A DNA stretch of 24,773 nt from Gammaproteobacteria bacterium. Its GTDB lineage: Bacteria > Pseudomonadota > Gammaproteobacteria > UBA9214. Within the stretch, counting starts at the first letter, position 1; every line of letters begins with the position of its first letter. Under the pieces are notes generated by a model. It saw only the letters and a list, made by a program, of their open reading frames with translations. It had not been told where the DNA came from and made no database searches. This document shows positions 7,163-13,932 of this stretch, piece by piece. The stretch spans positions 1-24,773 of the forward strand of contig DAOVVG010000009.1 in assembly GCA_030632175.1 (NCBI GenBank), written 5' to 3'. The position numbers were made by a program, and so were the translations under genes.

Positions 7163-7639
7163 ATGAGCGACATAACGACAACAGAAGGTGACCTGGTGGT
7201 GCGTGACGCACGTATTGCGCTGCTGGTTTCCCGGTTCAACAGTTTTGTGGTGGAGAGTTTGCTGGAGGGTGCCGTGGACACCCTGAAGCGTCACGGTGCT
7301 GATGAGCGTGATCTGCAGATCATCCGGGTACCGGGAGCTTATGAAATGCCGATTGCCGCGCAGCGGCTGGCAGCGAGCAAGCGCTATGATGCGATCATTG
7401 CACTCGGTGCGGTGATTCGCGGTGGCACGCCTCATTTTGAATACGTGGCCGGCGAATGTACCAAGGGACTTTCGTCCGTTTCATTGAAATACGATGTTCC
7501 GATTGCCTTTGGCGTGTTGACGGTCGATACCATCGAGCAGGCCATTGAGCGTGCCGGCACCAAGGCAGGCAACAAGGGCGCCGAGGCCGCCATGTCGGCC
7601 ATTGAAATGGTCAATCTGTTGCGCGGGCTTGAAGGCTGA
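7163..7639 (+). CDS. ribH: 6,7-dimethyl-8-ribityllumazine synthase
   Basis: It condenses the RibB product with the ribitylamino-pyrimidine to give lumazine, the substrate of riboflavin synthase, and assembles into a 60-mer or a decamer depending on species. The 158 residues match the family (E. coli 156). Landmarks are SRFNSFV (23-29), VPGAYEMP (57-64), the active-site stretch GAVIRGGTPHFEYV (82-95) with catalytic His91, and FGVLTVDT (116-123). The ATG at 7163 has AAGG at about 7150. It is 37 nt after ribBX and 12 nt before nusB, so co-transcription is likely. Confidence 0.97.
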   Translation: MSDITTTEGDLVVRDARIALLVSRFNSFVVESLLEGAVDTLKRHGADERDLQIIRVPGAYEMPIAAQRLAASKRYDAIIALGAVIRGGTPHFEYVAGECTKGLSSVSLKYDVPIAFGVLTVDTIEQAIERAGTKAGNKGAEAAMSAIEMVNLLRGLEG

Positions 7640-7651
7640 GCGGGCGTCCCG

Positions 7652-8107
7652 ATGACCTTTTCTGCACATGAGCGCGCCCGGGCACGACGTTATGCCATGC
7701 AGGCGCTGTACCAGTGGGAGCTGTCAGGTACTGATTTGCCGCTGATCCGGCGGCAGTTTCTGGAGAACGAGGACTTCTCCAAAGCTGACACAAAATACTT
7801 TATCGAGTTGCTGAGCGAAGCGCCAAAAATGATTGATATCATTGATGAAAACATCGCTGAGTATATTGACCGTCCGGCCGAACAGCTGGATCCGGTCGAG
7901 CGGGCGGTATTACGACTGGCAACCTACGAATTGCTCTATCGGCTCGACATCCCGTACCGGGTGACGATTAATGAAGCGGTACAGTTGACCAAAAAATTCG
8001 GAGCGGAGCAGGGTCATGCGTTTGTCAACGGCGTGCTCGACAAGGCAGCAAAGAAGCTGCGCGCCGCTGAATGCAAAAAGGCGGGTAAGCAAGCAGCCGG
8101 CCGCTGA
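7652..8107 (+). CDS. nusB: Transcription antitermination factor NusB
   Basis: An all-helical RNA-binding protein that with NusE (S10) recognises boxA of rRNA leaders and supports antitermination. The 151-residue product starts ARRYAMQALYQWELSG (10-25), has the family signature PVERAVLRLATYELLYRLDIPYRVTINEAVQLTKKFG at about residues 80-116, and ends AFVNGVLDKAAKKLR plus a short basic tail. E. coli NusB is 139 residues. It follows ribH by 12 nt and precedes thiL by 7 nt, the standard order in this class. Its ribosome site is weak, so translation may be coupled to ribH. Confidence 0.96.
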   Translation: MTFSAHERARARRYAMQALYQWELSGTDLPLIRRQFLENEDFSKADTKYFIELLSEAPKMIDIIDENIAEYIDRPAEQLDPVERAVLRLATYELLYRLDIPYRVTINEAVQLTKKFGAEQGHAFVNGVLDKAAKKLRAAECKKAGKQAAGR

Positions 8108-8114
8108 GTCGCAC

Positions 8115-9083
8115 ATGTCAGACACAGAGTTTGACATCATTCGTCGTTATTTCATGCGGCAAATATCAAATCGCAGGGATGTCATTACCGGCATTGGAGA
8201 CGATGCGGCATTGTTACAGGTGCCTGCCGGGATGGAACTGGTCGTCTGCATGGATACGCTGGTCGACGGTGTGCACTTTCCCACGGGAACCCCGGCAGCG
8301 GCTATTGGACACAAGGCGCTGGCGGTCAATCTCAGCGATCTGGCCGCGATGGGCGCAGAACCGGCATGGGTAACCCTGGCCATCACCCTGCCTGAACCTG
8401 ATGCGGACTGGCTGGCCGGTTTTTCACAGGCATTCTTCAAGCTCGCCGATTACTACAAGGTACAGCTTGTCGGTGGTGATACCACGCAAGGTCCGTTATC
8501 CATCACCGTACAGGCACACGGTTTTGTTCCGCAAGGTACGGCATTGCGGCGTCAGGGTGCACAACCCGGGGACCACATTTTTGTAACCGGCACCCTGGGT
8601 GATGCCGGGCTTGCCTTGCAGCTGCGGGGCGATGCCGGGAGGGAGTTACAACAGCGGCTGGACTTCCCGGAGCCGCGTCTGGCAGCGGGGCAGGCCTTGC
8701 GTGGCATTGCCAGTGCAGCGATTGATATATCTGACGGGCTGCTTGCCGACCTCGGTCATTTGCTGGAAAAAGGTCGGCTGGGTGCAACCGTGTTTGTCGA
8801 CGATTTGCCGAGAAGTGTTGCCTTTACTGAAGCAGTACAGCGGCACGGGGCGCAGTTCCGCGAGCTGCCACTGTCGGCCGGTGATGATTACGAATTATGT
8901 TTTACCGTGCCCGCGGAGTTGCTGCAGCAACTGGCAGTAGCGCAGGCGCATTTCTCCTGTAGCTGTACGCGCATCGGCACCGTTGAGAAGCAGGCCGGTA
9001 TTCGATGTTACACGGCTGACGGGGAAGGCTACGCATTGAATGCCCGGGGTTATGAGCATTTTGGAGTGTTACCACATGGCTGA
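8115..9083 (+). CDS. thiL: Thiamine-monophosphate kinase
   Basis: It phosphorylates thiamine monophosphate to thiamine diphosphate with ATP. The 322-residue protein (E. coli 325) has the PurM-like fold signature: ITGIGDDAALL (24-34), MDTLVDGVHF (46-55), VNLSDLAAMGAEP (71-83), GGDTTQG (120-126) and SAGDDYEL near the C-terminus. The ATG at 8115 gives the family start MSDTEFDIIRRYF; an upstream in-frame ATG at 8016 lies inside nusB and would add 33 unrelated residues. It begins 7 nt after nusB and its stop overlaps the pgpA start, which suggests translational coupling in both directions. Confidence 0.96.
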   Translation: MSDTEFDIIRRYFMRQISNRRDVITGIGDDAALLQVPAGMELVVCMDTLVDGVHFPTGTPAAAIGHKALAVNLSDLAAMGAEPAWVTLAITLPEPDADWLAGFSQAFFKLADYYKVQLVGGDTTQGPLSITVQAHGFVPQGTALRRQGAQPGDHIFVTGTLGDAGLALQLRGDAGRELQQRLDFPEPRLAAGQALRGIASAAIDISDGLLADLGHLLEKGRLGATVFVDDLPRSVAFTEAVQRHGAQFRELPLSAGDDYELCFTVPAELLQQLAVAQAHFSCSCTRIGTVEKQAGIRCYTADGEGYALNARGYEHFGVLPHG

Positions 9084-9552
9084 AAGGATCGCGCCGCAGC
9101 TGTTGCGGCATCCGCTGGATTTTCTGGCACTTGGCTTTGGCAGTGGACTGGTGCCACGCGCGCCGGGAACGGCCGGTACCGTCGCGGCCATTCCGCTGTA
9201 TCTTGTCCTGCAGTCGCTGACATGGCAGGTCTACCTGCCGCTGGTGGTGGTGCTGTTTCTGGTGGGTGTCCCGATTTGTGCGCATACTGCAAGACGGCTC
9301 GGTGTGCATGATCATCCCGGAATCGTCTGGGACGAGATTGTGGGCTATCTGGTGACCATGGCGTTCGCACCACCCGGCTGGATGTGGGTGCTTGCCGGTT
9401 TTGTGCTGTTTCGTTTCTTTGATGTTTTGAAACCCTGGCCGATCAGGTGGTTTGACAGAAGGGTCGGGGGTGGTTTCGGCATTATGGTTGATGATTTGCT
9501 GGCGGGGGTCGCGGCTGCAGCCGTATTACAAGTAATGGTCATTTACTTGTAG
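9076..9552 (+). CDS. pgpA: Phosphatidylglycerophosphatase A
   Basis: A small inner-membrane phosphatase that removes the phosphate from phosphatidylglycerophosphate to give phosphatidylglycerol. The 158 residues contain FGSGLVPRAPGTAGT (21-35), the acidic motif HDHPGIVWDEIVG (78-90), KPWPIRWFDRRVGGGFGIMVDD (119-140), and hydrophobic segments at about 37-68 and 90-115. The ATG at 9076 is chosen for GGAG 7-8 nt upstream; ATGs at 9040 and 9052 are possible. It overlaps thiL by 8 nt. Its stop TAG (9550-9552) is the TAG of a REP element, so the C-terminus, about ten residues shorter than E. coli PgpA, appears to have been set by that repeat. Confidence 0.95.
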   Translation: MAERIAPQLLRHPLDFLALGFGSGLVPRAPGTAGTVAAIPLYLVLQSLTWQVYLPLVVVLFLVGVPICAHTARRLGVHDHPGIVWDEIVGYLVTMAFAPPGWMWVLAGFVLFRFFDVLKPWPIRWFDRRVGGGFGIMVDDLLAGVAAAAVLQVMVIYL

Positions 9553-9615
9553 GAGCGCACCTCGTGCGCGATGGTGTTTATTCGGCAGTGATCGCGCACG
9601 AGGTGCGCTCCTGCA
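9548..9615. repeat. GTAG/REP-type inverted repeat pair overlapping the pgpA stop
   Basis: Arms at 9548-9572 and 9591-9615 are identical on opposite strands except for one base (TGTAG versus TGCAG). Their stem is GCGCAC...GTGCGC, unlike the GGAC/GTCC stem of the copies at 5152 and 11051, so both strands of the stem have changed together. The outer ends carry TGTAG/TGCAG. The pair lies between the convergent pgpA and amidotransferase genes and may end or protect both transcripts. Confidence 0.9.
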
Positions 9616-9642
9616 AAAATAGATGCATCTAAAGTTTGAGAT

Positions 9643-10344
9643 CTAGAGCAGAGGTGTCAGCCAGCGACGGTAGAGCTGATCTGCAAACTGCTGTGCAGCG
9701 TCAATCCGGGCAGGTAAATCCGCGGTCATCTGTGCTGCCGACTGCACTGTTGAACCGGTTTCTTCCAGCTCATGGGCGTACAGTGTGGCCCATTCGCTGA
9801 CCATGGGGGTGAGCATCTCGACATGACATTGCAATGCCAGGGTGTTGCCAAGGGCAAAGGCCTGGTGCGTACAGTTGTCATTCTCGAGTATCAGTTCGGC
9901 ATCTTCCGGTAATGAAAAGGTTTCACCATGCCAGTGAAACAGGATGGTTTCGTCCGGCAGACCGGCCAGCCAGCTGGCCGCTGCCGGTGTGTCGCATTTA
10001 CGGACACTGTGCCAGCCGATTTCCCTGACGGGATTGGCGCTGATGGTTCCGCCCAGTGCCTTTGAGATCAGCTGGCCGCCGAGGCAGTGTCCCAGTACCG
10101 GAAAATTCGCAGCCTGTGCCATGCGAATCAGTCTCATTTCCTGCTCAATCCACGGCAGGGGATCGTTGACGCTCATGGGGCCACCCATGAAGACCAGTCC
10201 GGAGCTGTCGTCGAGTGTATCCGGTATCCCTTCTCCTTCATCTACTCTGACCAGTCGCCACGGGACTGCATGGCGTTCGAGGACGTCGGCGAGATAACCG
10301 GGGCCTTCGCAGGCAATGTGGCGAAATATCGTCAGAGGTCTCAT
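9643..10344 (-). CDS. Class I glutamine amidotransferase-like protein (GMP synthase-like GATase)
   Basis: A 233-residue stand-alone protein of the triad glutamine amidotransferase family. The nucleophile elbow is GHCLGGQ with Cys87, and the His-Glu pair is QCHVE (H174, E176), so the amidase triad is complete. An oxyanion loop, VFMGGPMSV, is at 51-59. No synthetase domain is attached or encoded next to it. Relatives are usually annotated as GMP synthase-like amidotransferases; the acceptor of ammonia, if any, is unknown, and some members are gamma-glutamyl hydrolases. It runs opposite to pgpA and starts 29 nt from the divergent protease gene, so the two promoters must overlap coding DNA or each other. 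No strong ribosome site precedes the ATG at 10344. Confidence 0.85.
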   Translation of the reverse strand: MRPLTIFRHIACEGPGYLADVLERHAVPWRLVRVDEGEGIPDTLDDSSGLVFMGGPMSVNDPLPWIEQEMRLIRMAQAANFPVLGHCLGGQLISKALGGTISANPVREIGWHSVRKCDTPAAASWLAGLPDETILFHWHGETFSLPEDAELILENDNCTHQAFALGNTLALQCHVEMLTPMVSEWATLYAHELEETGSTVQSAAQMTADLPARIDAAQQFADQLYRRWLTPLL

Positions 10345-10358
10345 AATCGGTTTTCATT

Positions 10359-10370
10359 ATCCTGCAGGAT
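10359..10370. promoter_or_regulatory. Perfect 12-bp palindrome between divergent genes
   Basis: ATCCTGCAGGAT lies in the 29-nt gap between the amidotransferase start (10344) and the protease start (10374). Its right half AGGAT also serves as the ribosome site of the protease gene. It could be an operator or simply a chance palindrome. Confidence 0.3.
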
Positions 10371-10373
10371 GTA

Positions 10374-11030
10374 ATGATGCCATTATCCAGAAATACTGCT
10401 GTTGTTCTAGCGCTCTGCCTGTGTGCCGCAGCAATCTGCAGCCAGGCGGCAGATGTGCGCGTGGCCGGTTTGTTCAGTGGCCGTGCAGTGCTGTTAATCG
10501 ACGGCAAGCAGCGCCTGCTTAAACAGGGACAGACCAGCCCTGAGGGGGTCAAGCTGATTGCGGCAACCAGTGAGGAAGCGGTATTGCTGATCGATGGTCA
10601 GCAAGTCACAGCACGTCTGGATGGCCGGGTGAGTGCGCGCAAGCGTGCGCCGGAGATTAATGAAGTGCAGGTCTGGCGTGATACCACCGGCATGTATACC
10701 ACAGTCGGCAGTATTAACGGGTTGCCGGTCTCTTTTCTGGTCGATACCGGTGCCACCGCGGTTGCCATGAATGCCAAACAGGCACGACGTCTTGGTATTG
10801 ATTTTCGTGTTGTCGGAAGGCAGTCAGGCGTTACCACGGCGTCCGGTGTCGTACATGCCTGGACGGTTATGCTGGATACTGTGAAGGTGGGCGACCTTGA
10901 ACTGCGCAATGTAGAAGCGGTAGTGCTGGAGGGGGTGCATCCGGAAACAGCCCTGTTGGGGATGTCCTATCTGGGGCGGCTTGAGATCGACAATGACGGT
11001 CGCTTGATGACGTTACGGAAGAAGTATTAG
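10374..11030 (+). CDS. Retropepsin-like (clan AA) aspartic protease, secreted
   Basis: A 218-residue protein with an N-terminal signal peptide (hydrophobic 8-21, likely cut after SQA at about 25-26). After a spacer of about 75 residues comes a single retropepsin-type domain (about 104-215). The active site is FLVDTGATAV with Asp124; later landmarks are TTASGVVHAWTVMLDTVKVG and the second hydrophobic-hydrophobic-Gly element ALLGMSYLGRLEI (193-205). It resembles the TIGR02281 family of proteobacterial aspartic proteases, which would act as dimers because only one DTG is present. Substrates are unknown. The ATG at 10374 (or 10377) follows AGGAT by about 4-7 nt. Confidence 0.85.
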   Translation: MMPLSRNTAVVLALCLCAAAICSQAADVRVAGLFSGRAVLLIDGKQRLLKQGQTSPEGVKLIAATSEEAVLLIDGQQVTARLDGRVSARKRAPEINEVQVWRDTTGMYTTVGSINGLPVSFLVDTGATAVAMNAKQARRLGIDFRVVGRQSGVTTASGVVHAWTVMLDTVKVGDLELRNVEAVVLEGVHPETALLGMSYLGRLEIDNDGRLMTLRKKY

Positions 11031-11050
11031 TTGCTGAATATATAAAGATG

Positions 11051-11114
11051 ATCACGGACATGGTCCGCTCCTGCAGGTGTTTAGATTTTCGCAGGAGCGG
11101 ACCGTGTCCGCGAT
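11051..11114. repeat. GTAG/REP-type inverted repeat pair, opposite arrangement
   Basis: Two 25-nt copies at 11051-11075 and 11090-11114 with a 14-nt spacer. Unlike the pairs at 5152 and 9548, the GCAGG ends face inward and the CGAT ends face outward. One arm has GTGAT for GCGAT, which opens the base of its stem. It lies between the convergent protease gene and folE2. Confidence 0.88.
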
Positions 11115-11121
11115 TGGGTGA

Positions 11122-11940
11122 TTAATCTTCTTCCTTGGTGTGCTCGATCAGGGCGTAGGCAGAGTGATTGTGAATGGATTCGAAGTTCTCGGATTCGACA
11201 ACGTATGAGGTGATGCGCTGGTCTTCATTAAGACGTGTGGCAACATCGCGTACCATGTCTTCCACAAACTTGGGGTTGTCGTAGGCCTTCTGGGTGACGT
11301 ACTTTTCGTCCGGGCGTTTTAACAATCCGTAAAGTTCACAGGAAGCTTCTTTCTCAACCAGGTCAATCAGGTCTTCTATCCAGACAAAGCCGTTTGTTTC
11401 GGCGCTGACAGTGACATGTGATCGCTGGTTGTGCGCGCCGTAGTCAGAAATTTTCTTGGAGCAGGGACACAGGCTGGTGACCGGCACCACGACCTTTACA
11501 TTCATCTTCGGTTCGCCTTTGGTGATCTCACCCACGAGGGTGACATCATAGTCCAGCAGGCTTTCAACGCCCGATACCGGTGCCTTTTTGTTCACGAAGT
11601 AATGAAACTGCATTTCGATGTGACCGGAATCCGCTTCCAGGCGTTCGGTCATTTCTTTCAGCATTTCCTTGAATGACTCAACCGTAATTTCACGTTCGTG
11701 AGTGTTGAGGATCTCCACGAAGCGTGACATGTGCGTGCCTTTGAAATTGTGCGGCAGATTGACGTACATGTTGAAGCTGGCGATAGTGTGCTGCTCGCCG
11801 ACCGACCGGTCGCGTACCCGCACCGGGTGGCGGATGTCCTTGATGCCAACCTTGTTGATGGGTATCCGTCGGGTATCGGCGCTGTTTTGCACGTCAGCAA
11901 TAGTGCTCTGACTGTTATGTGCCACTTCGGTGGGTTTCAT
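11122..11940 (-). CDS. folE2: GTP cyclohydrolase FolE2 (type IB)
   Basis: It converts GTP to 7,8-dihydroneopterin triphosphate, the entry to folate (and queuosine) synthesis. It is the metal-flexible alternative to zinc-dependent FolE. The 272 residues carry FKGTHMSRF (66-74), SLCPCSKKISDYGAHNQRS (156-174) and FESIHNHSAYA (253-263). By alignment to the Neisseria enzyme from memory, C158, H170, E212 and H257 take the places of its catalytic/metal residues. The ATG at 11940 gives a typical N-terminal extension before RIPINKVGI. It is downstream of xseB-ispA but has its own candidate promoter and operator 140-190 nt upstream. FolE2 genes are often Zur-controlled; no Zur-like box was recognised. 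Confidence 0.96.
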   Translation of the reverse strand: MKPTEVAHNSQSTIADVQNSADTRRIPINKVGIKDIRHPVRVRDRSVGEQHTIASFNMYVNLPHNFKGTHMSRFVEILNTHEREITVESFKEMLKEMTERLEADSGHIEMQFHYFVNKKAPVSGVESLLDYDVTLVGEITKGEPKMNVKVVVPVTSLCPCSKKISDYGAHNQRSHVTVSAETNGFVWIEDLIDLVEKEASCELYGLLKRPDEKYVTQKAYDNPKFVEDMVRDVATRLNEDQRITSYVVESENFESIHNHSAYALIEHTKEED

Positions 11941-12079
11941 CTGTGAGTGTCCGGATAGTTACTGGAACCTGGTACCCGAAGATAGCAGGTACTGAGAGCC
12001 TACCGAGCCGGGTAAAACTTGCCTACCTGCCCAAAGAGGTATCCTCTCGCTGGCGGATGGCTTGACTGGTGGCTTCTGA

Positions 12080-12102
12080 ATCCTGAGTGATTTAGTCAGG
12101 AT
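12080..12102. promoter_or_regulatory. IscR type 1-like palindrome at the folE2 promoter
   Basis: On the minus strand the site is ATCCTGA, nine bases (CTAAATCAC), TCAGGAT: seven-base perfect arms. Its core agrees with 18 of 19 positions of the E. coli IscR type 1 pattern SYTGACTRWWWYAGTCRRS as I recall it; the mismatch is C for G in AGTC. The outer ATA/TAT of the pattern are not conserved. It overlaps the -10 and expected start of the predicted folE2 promoter, a position suited to repression by an Rrf2-family regulator. Confidence 0.5.
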
Positions 12103-12129
12103 ATTACCTGAGCGTTACTTGATGTGCAA
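12101..12129 (-). promoter_or_regulatory. Predicted promoter of folE2
   Basis: On the minus strand TTGCAC (12129-12124) and TAATAT (12106-12101) are 17 nt apart. The match is 3 of 6 for the -35 and 4 of 6 for the -10, with ideal spacing. It lies just after the end of ispA and would give a leader of about 150 nt. Confidence 0.4.
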
Positions 12130-12154
12130 TTTCCCGACCGGAGAGTTATCTATA

Positions 12155-13060
12155 TTATCTTTCTCTTTCAACGATATACGCAGATATCCAGCGTAAAGGG
12201 TCGGCACTTGCATCGAAGCCGGCCAGGCTGTTCATCGCCTCGGAATGCAGTTCGGTCGCACGCTGCCGGGCTGCATCCAGGCCAATCACGGATGGATAGG
12301 TTGATTTGTCGAGGCGCTGGTCCATGCCGGTGTTTTTACCGAGGGTGGCCGTTTCGCCCTCGACGTCCAGGATGTCATCCCTGATCTGGAAGGCGAGCCC
12401 GATGCACTTGGCATAGTGATCGAGTTTTTCGATATCGGCTTGCACAGGTCCACTGCCGCAGAGTGCGCCGAGTACCACGCTGGCACGAATCAGTGCACCG
12501 GTTTTGTGGATATGCATGTCTTCCAGTTCGGCAATATTCAGTTGTTGCCCGGTCGCAGCCAGATCAATGGCCTGACCGCCAGCCATACCGCGTGAGCCGG
12601 CAGCAAGCGCCAGCGTTTTGATCATGCGTAATCGGGTGGCTTCACTGACGGTACTTTCTGTATCACCGGCCAGTACCTGAAAGGCGAGGGACTGCAGCGC
12701 GTCACCTGCGAGAATTGCCGTTGCCTCACCAAAGGCACGATGGCAGCTGGGTTTGCCACGTCGCAGATCGTCGTCATCCATGGCCGGCAAGTCGTCATGG
12801 ATGAGGGAATAGGCGTGGATCAGTTCAATGGCGCATGCCGCCCTGTCCAGGAATTGCGGAGTCGCTCCGGCAGCCTGCCCACCGGCATAAACCAGAGTCG
12901 GGCGGATACGTTTACCGCCATCCATGACGGTATAACGCATGGCCTCATGCAGTGTTGCAGGGTGTGTGGCGGCAGCAGGCAGCCAGGTATCAAATGAGTG
13001 CTCGAGGCGTTCGTGGCATTCTGCCATGAACGCGCCGAGTGCAGCGTCAGGCGCTTTCAC
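12155..13060 (-). CDS. ispA: (2E,6E)-farnesyl diphosphate synthase
   Basis: A prenyltransferase that adds isopentenyl diphosphate to dimethylallyl and geranyl diphosphate to make the C15 precursor of quinones and undecaprenol. The first aspartate-rich motif is DDLPAMDDDD (89-98), the second is DDILD (228-232), and GGKRIRP (48-54) and HKTGALIRA (185-193) are in place. At 301 residues it equals E. coli IspA (299). The start is GTG at 13060, inside the end of xseB (14-nt overlap), because the N-terminus then aligns with the family; the next ATG would remove 11 residues. In E. coli the next gene is dxs, which is missing here. Confidence 0.95.
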   Translation of the reverse strand: MKAPDAALGAFMAECHERLEHSFDTWLPAAATHPATLHEAMRYTVMDGGKRIRPTLVYAGGQAAGATPQFLDRAACAIELIHAYSLIHDDLPAMDDDDLRRGKPSCHRAFGEATAILAGDALQSLAFQVLAGDTESTVSEATRLRMIKTLALAAGSRGMAGGQAIDLAATGQQLNIAELEDMHIHKTGALIRASVVLGALCGSGPVQADIEKLDHYAKCIGLAFQIRDDILDVEGETATLGKNTGMDQRLDKSTYPSVIGLDAARQRATELHSEAMNSLAGFDASADPLRWISAYIVERER

Positions 13061-13316
13061 TGTCGAACGGGGTGGTATTTTCCTGACCGTCTTTATTCGT
13101 CAGGATGGCAACTTTTTGCTCTGCTGACTTCAGGGCCTGTTGGCAGGCGCGTGACAGTTGCACGCCGCGTTCGAAGTGGCTGAGAGAGTCTTCCAGGCTC
13201 AGGTCTCCCTGTTCCATTTTATCGACAAGGCTCTCGAGTTCCTTCAGGGATTTCTCGAAATCGGGATTTTCGGGTAATTTTTTCGCCATGGCTTGAATCT
13301 TTGAGTAATTCGTCAT
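13047..13316 (-). CDS. xseB: Exodeoxyribonuclease VII small subunit
   Basis: Several copies of this small helical subunit bind one XseA to form exonuclease VII, which degrades single-stranded DNA. The family core is FEKSLKELESLVDKMEQGDLSLEDSLSHFERGVQLSRACQQAL at about residues 20-62, followed by LKSAEQKVAIL. The ATG at 13316 gives 89 residues and is preceded by a GGTGGGG purine run. An internal ATG at 13289 would start MAKKLPENPDF, which looks more like other XseB N-termini, so the start is uncertain by 27 nt. It overlaps ispA by 14 nt. XseA is not in the window. Confidence 0.93.
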   Translation of the reverse strand: MTNYSKIQAMAKKLPENPDFEKSLKELESLVDKMEQGDLSLEDSLSHFERGVQLSRACQQALKSAEQKVAILTNKDGQENTTPFDSESA

Positions 13317-13368
13317 ACGTTACCCCACCCTGACGATCATGGTCAATGAAGGCTCACGATTCCGGGGG

Positions 13369-13397
13369 TTGACGGCTCCAGAGGGCCGGACTAGAGT
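13369..13397 (+). promoter_or_regulatory. Predicted promoter of the rubrerythrin gene
   Basis: TTGACG (13369-13374, 5 of 6) and TAGAGT (13392-13397, 4 of 6) are separated by exactly 17 nt. The start would be near 13404, with a leader of about 77 nt. Confidence 0.55.
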
Positions 13398-13404
13398 ACA
13401 TCAA

Positions 13405-13426
13405 TTAGACAAGGTCTAAGTGTCTA
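13405..13426. promoter_or_regulatory. Overlapping inverted repeats, operator candidate for the rubrerythrin gene
   Basis: TTAGAC-AAG-GTCTAA (13405-13419) is a perfect six-base inverted repeat. TAGACA (13406-13411) also pairs with TGTCTA (13421-13426), so one left half faces two alternative right halves. The site covers the expected transcription start, just after the predicted -10. That position suggests a repressor site, possibly for a redox-sensing regulator. The regulator cannot be named from sequence. Confidence 0.5.
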
Positions 13427-13480
13427 TATGGATAGGGACCAGGGGGTCTTTATCAATAACGATCTTACGAGGAAAAGATT

Positions 13481-13900
13481 ATGGATTTGAAAGGCAGCTC
13501 AACTGAGCAAAATCTTAAAGATGCGTTTGCCGGTGAGTCACAGGCAAACCGCCGTTATCTGTATTTCGCCGCCAAGGCTGATGTTGAAGGCTACAATGAT
13601 GTTGCCGCCGTTTTTCGTTCCACGGCAGAAGGTGAAACCGGTCATGCGCACGGACACCTTGAATATCTGGAGCAGGTCGGTGACCCGGCTACCGGTTTAC
13701 CCATCGGGCCAACATCAGACAATCTGGCCTCGGCAATTGCCGGAGAGACACACGAGTATACCGATATGTATCCCGGCATGGCCAAGGCTGCACGCGATGA
13801 AAGTTTTGATGAAATTGCAGACTGGTTTGAAACGCTGGCCAAGGCCGAGCGTTCTCATGCCAACCGCTTCCAGAAAGCACTCAACGCACTGGACGACTAG
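13481..13900 (+). CDS. Rubrerythrin-like diiron protein without rubredoxin domain
   Basis: A 139-residue four-helix-bundle protein of the rubrerythrin family, which reduces hydrogen peroxide at a diiron centre in the cytoplasm. Ligands visible are E19 (AGES), E52 and H55 (EGETGHA), E89 and E92 (GETHEY), and E123 and H126 (KAERSHA). The sequence ends at LNALDD with no Cys-x-x-Cys pairs, so the usual C-terminal rubredoxin iron site is absent; electrons must come from another protein. The ribosome site GAGGAAAA at 13469-13476 is strong. A promoter and operator candidate lie upstream and a terminator follows, so it can be made alone as well as with the Fe-S oxidoreductase downstream. Confidence 0.93.
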   Translation: MDLKGSSTEQNLKDAFAGESQANRRYLYFAAKADVEGYNDVAAVFRSTAEGETGHAHGHLEYLEQVGDPATGLPIGPTSDNLASAIAGETHEYTDMYPGMAKAARDESFDEIADWFETLAKAERSHANRFQKALNALDD

Positions 13901-13932
13901 GAGCGGCAACGTTCACAGTGGTCAGTAACTGG

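Noticed and set aside
8016..8114. Upstream extension of thiL into nusB
   Set aside because: It would add 33 residues without family support. The ATG at 8115 gives the conserved N-terminus.
12126..12160. AT-rich GTTATC...GATAA-like stretch considered as a Zur box for folE2
   Set aside because: The halves are not a proper palindrome, and the site lies at the ispA 3' end, upstream of the predicted promoter.
13898..13913. TAGGAGCGG after the rubrerythrin gene considered as another REP copy
   Set aside because: It shares only the first bases; the pairing half (TCCGCGAT) is absent.
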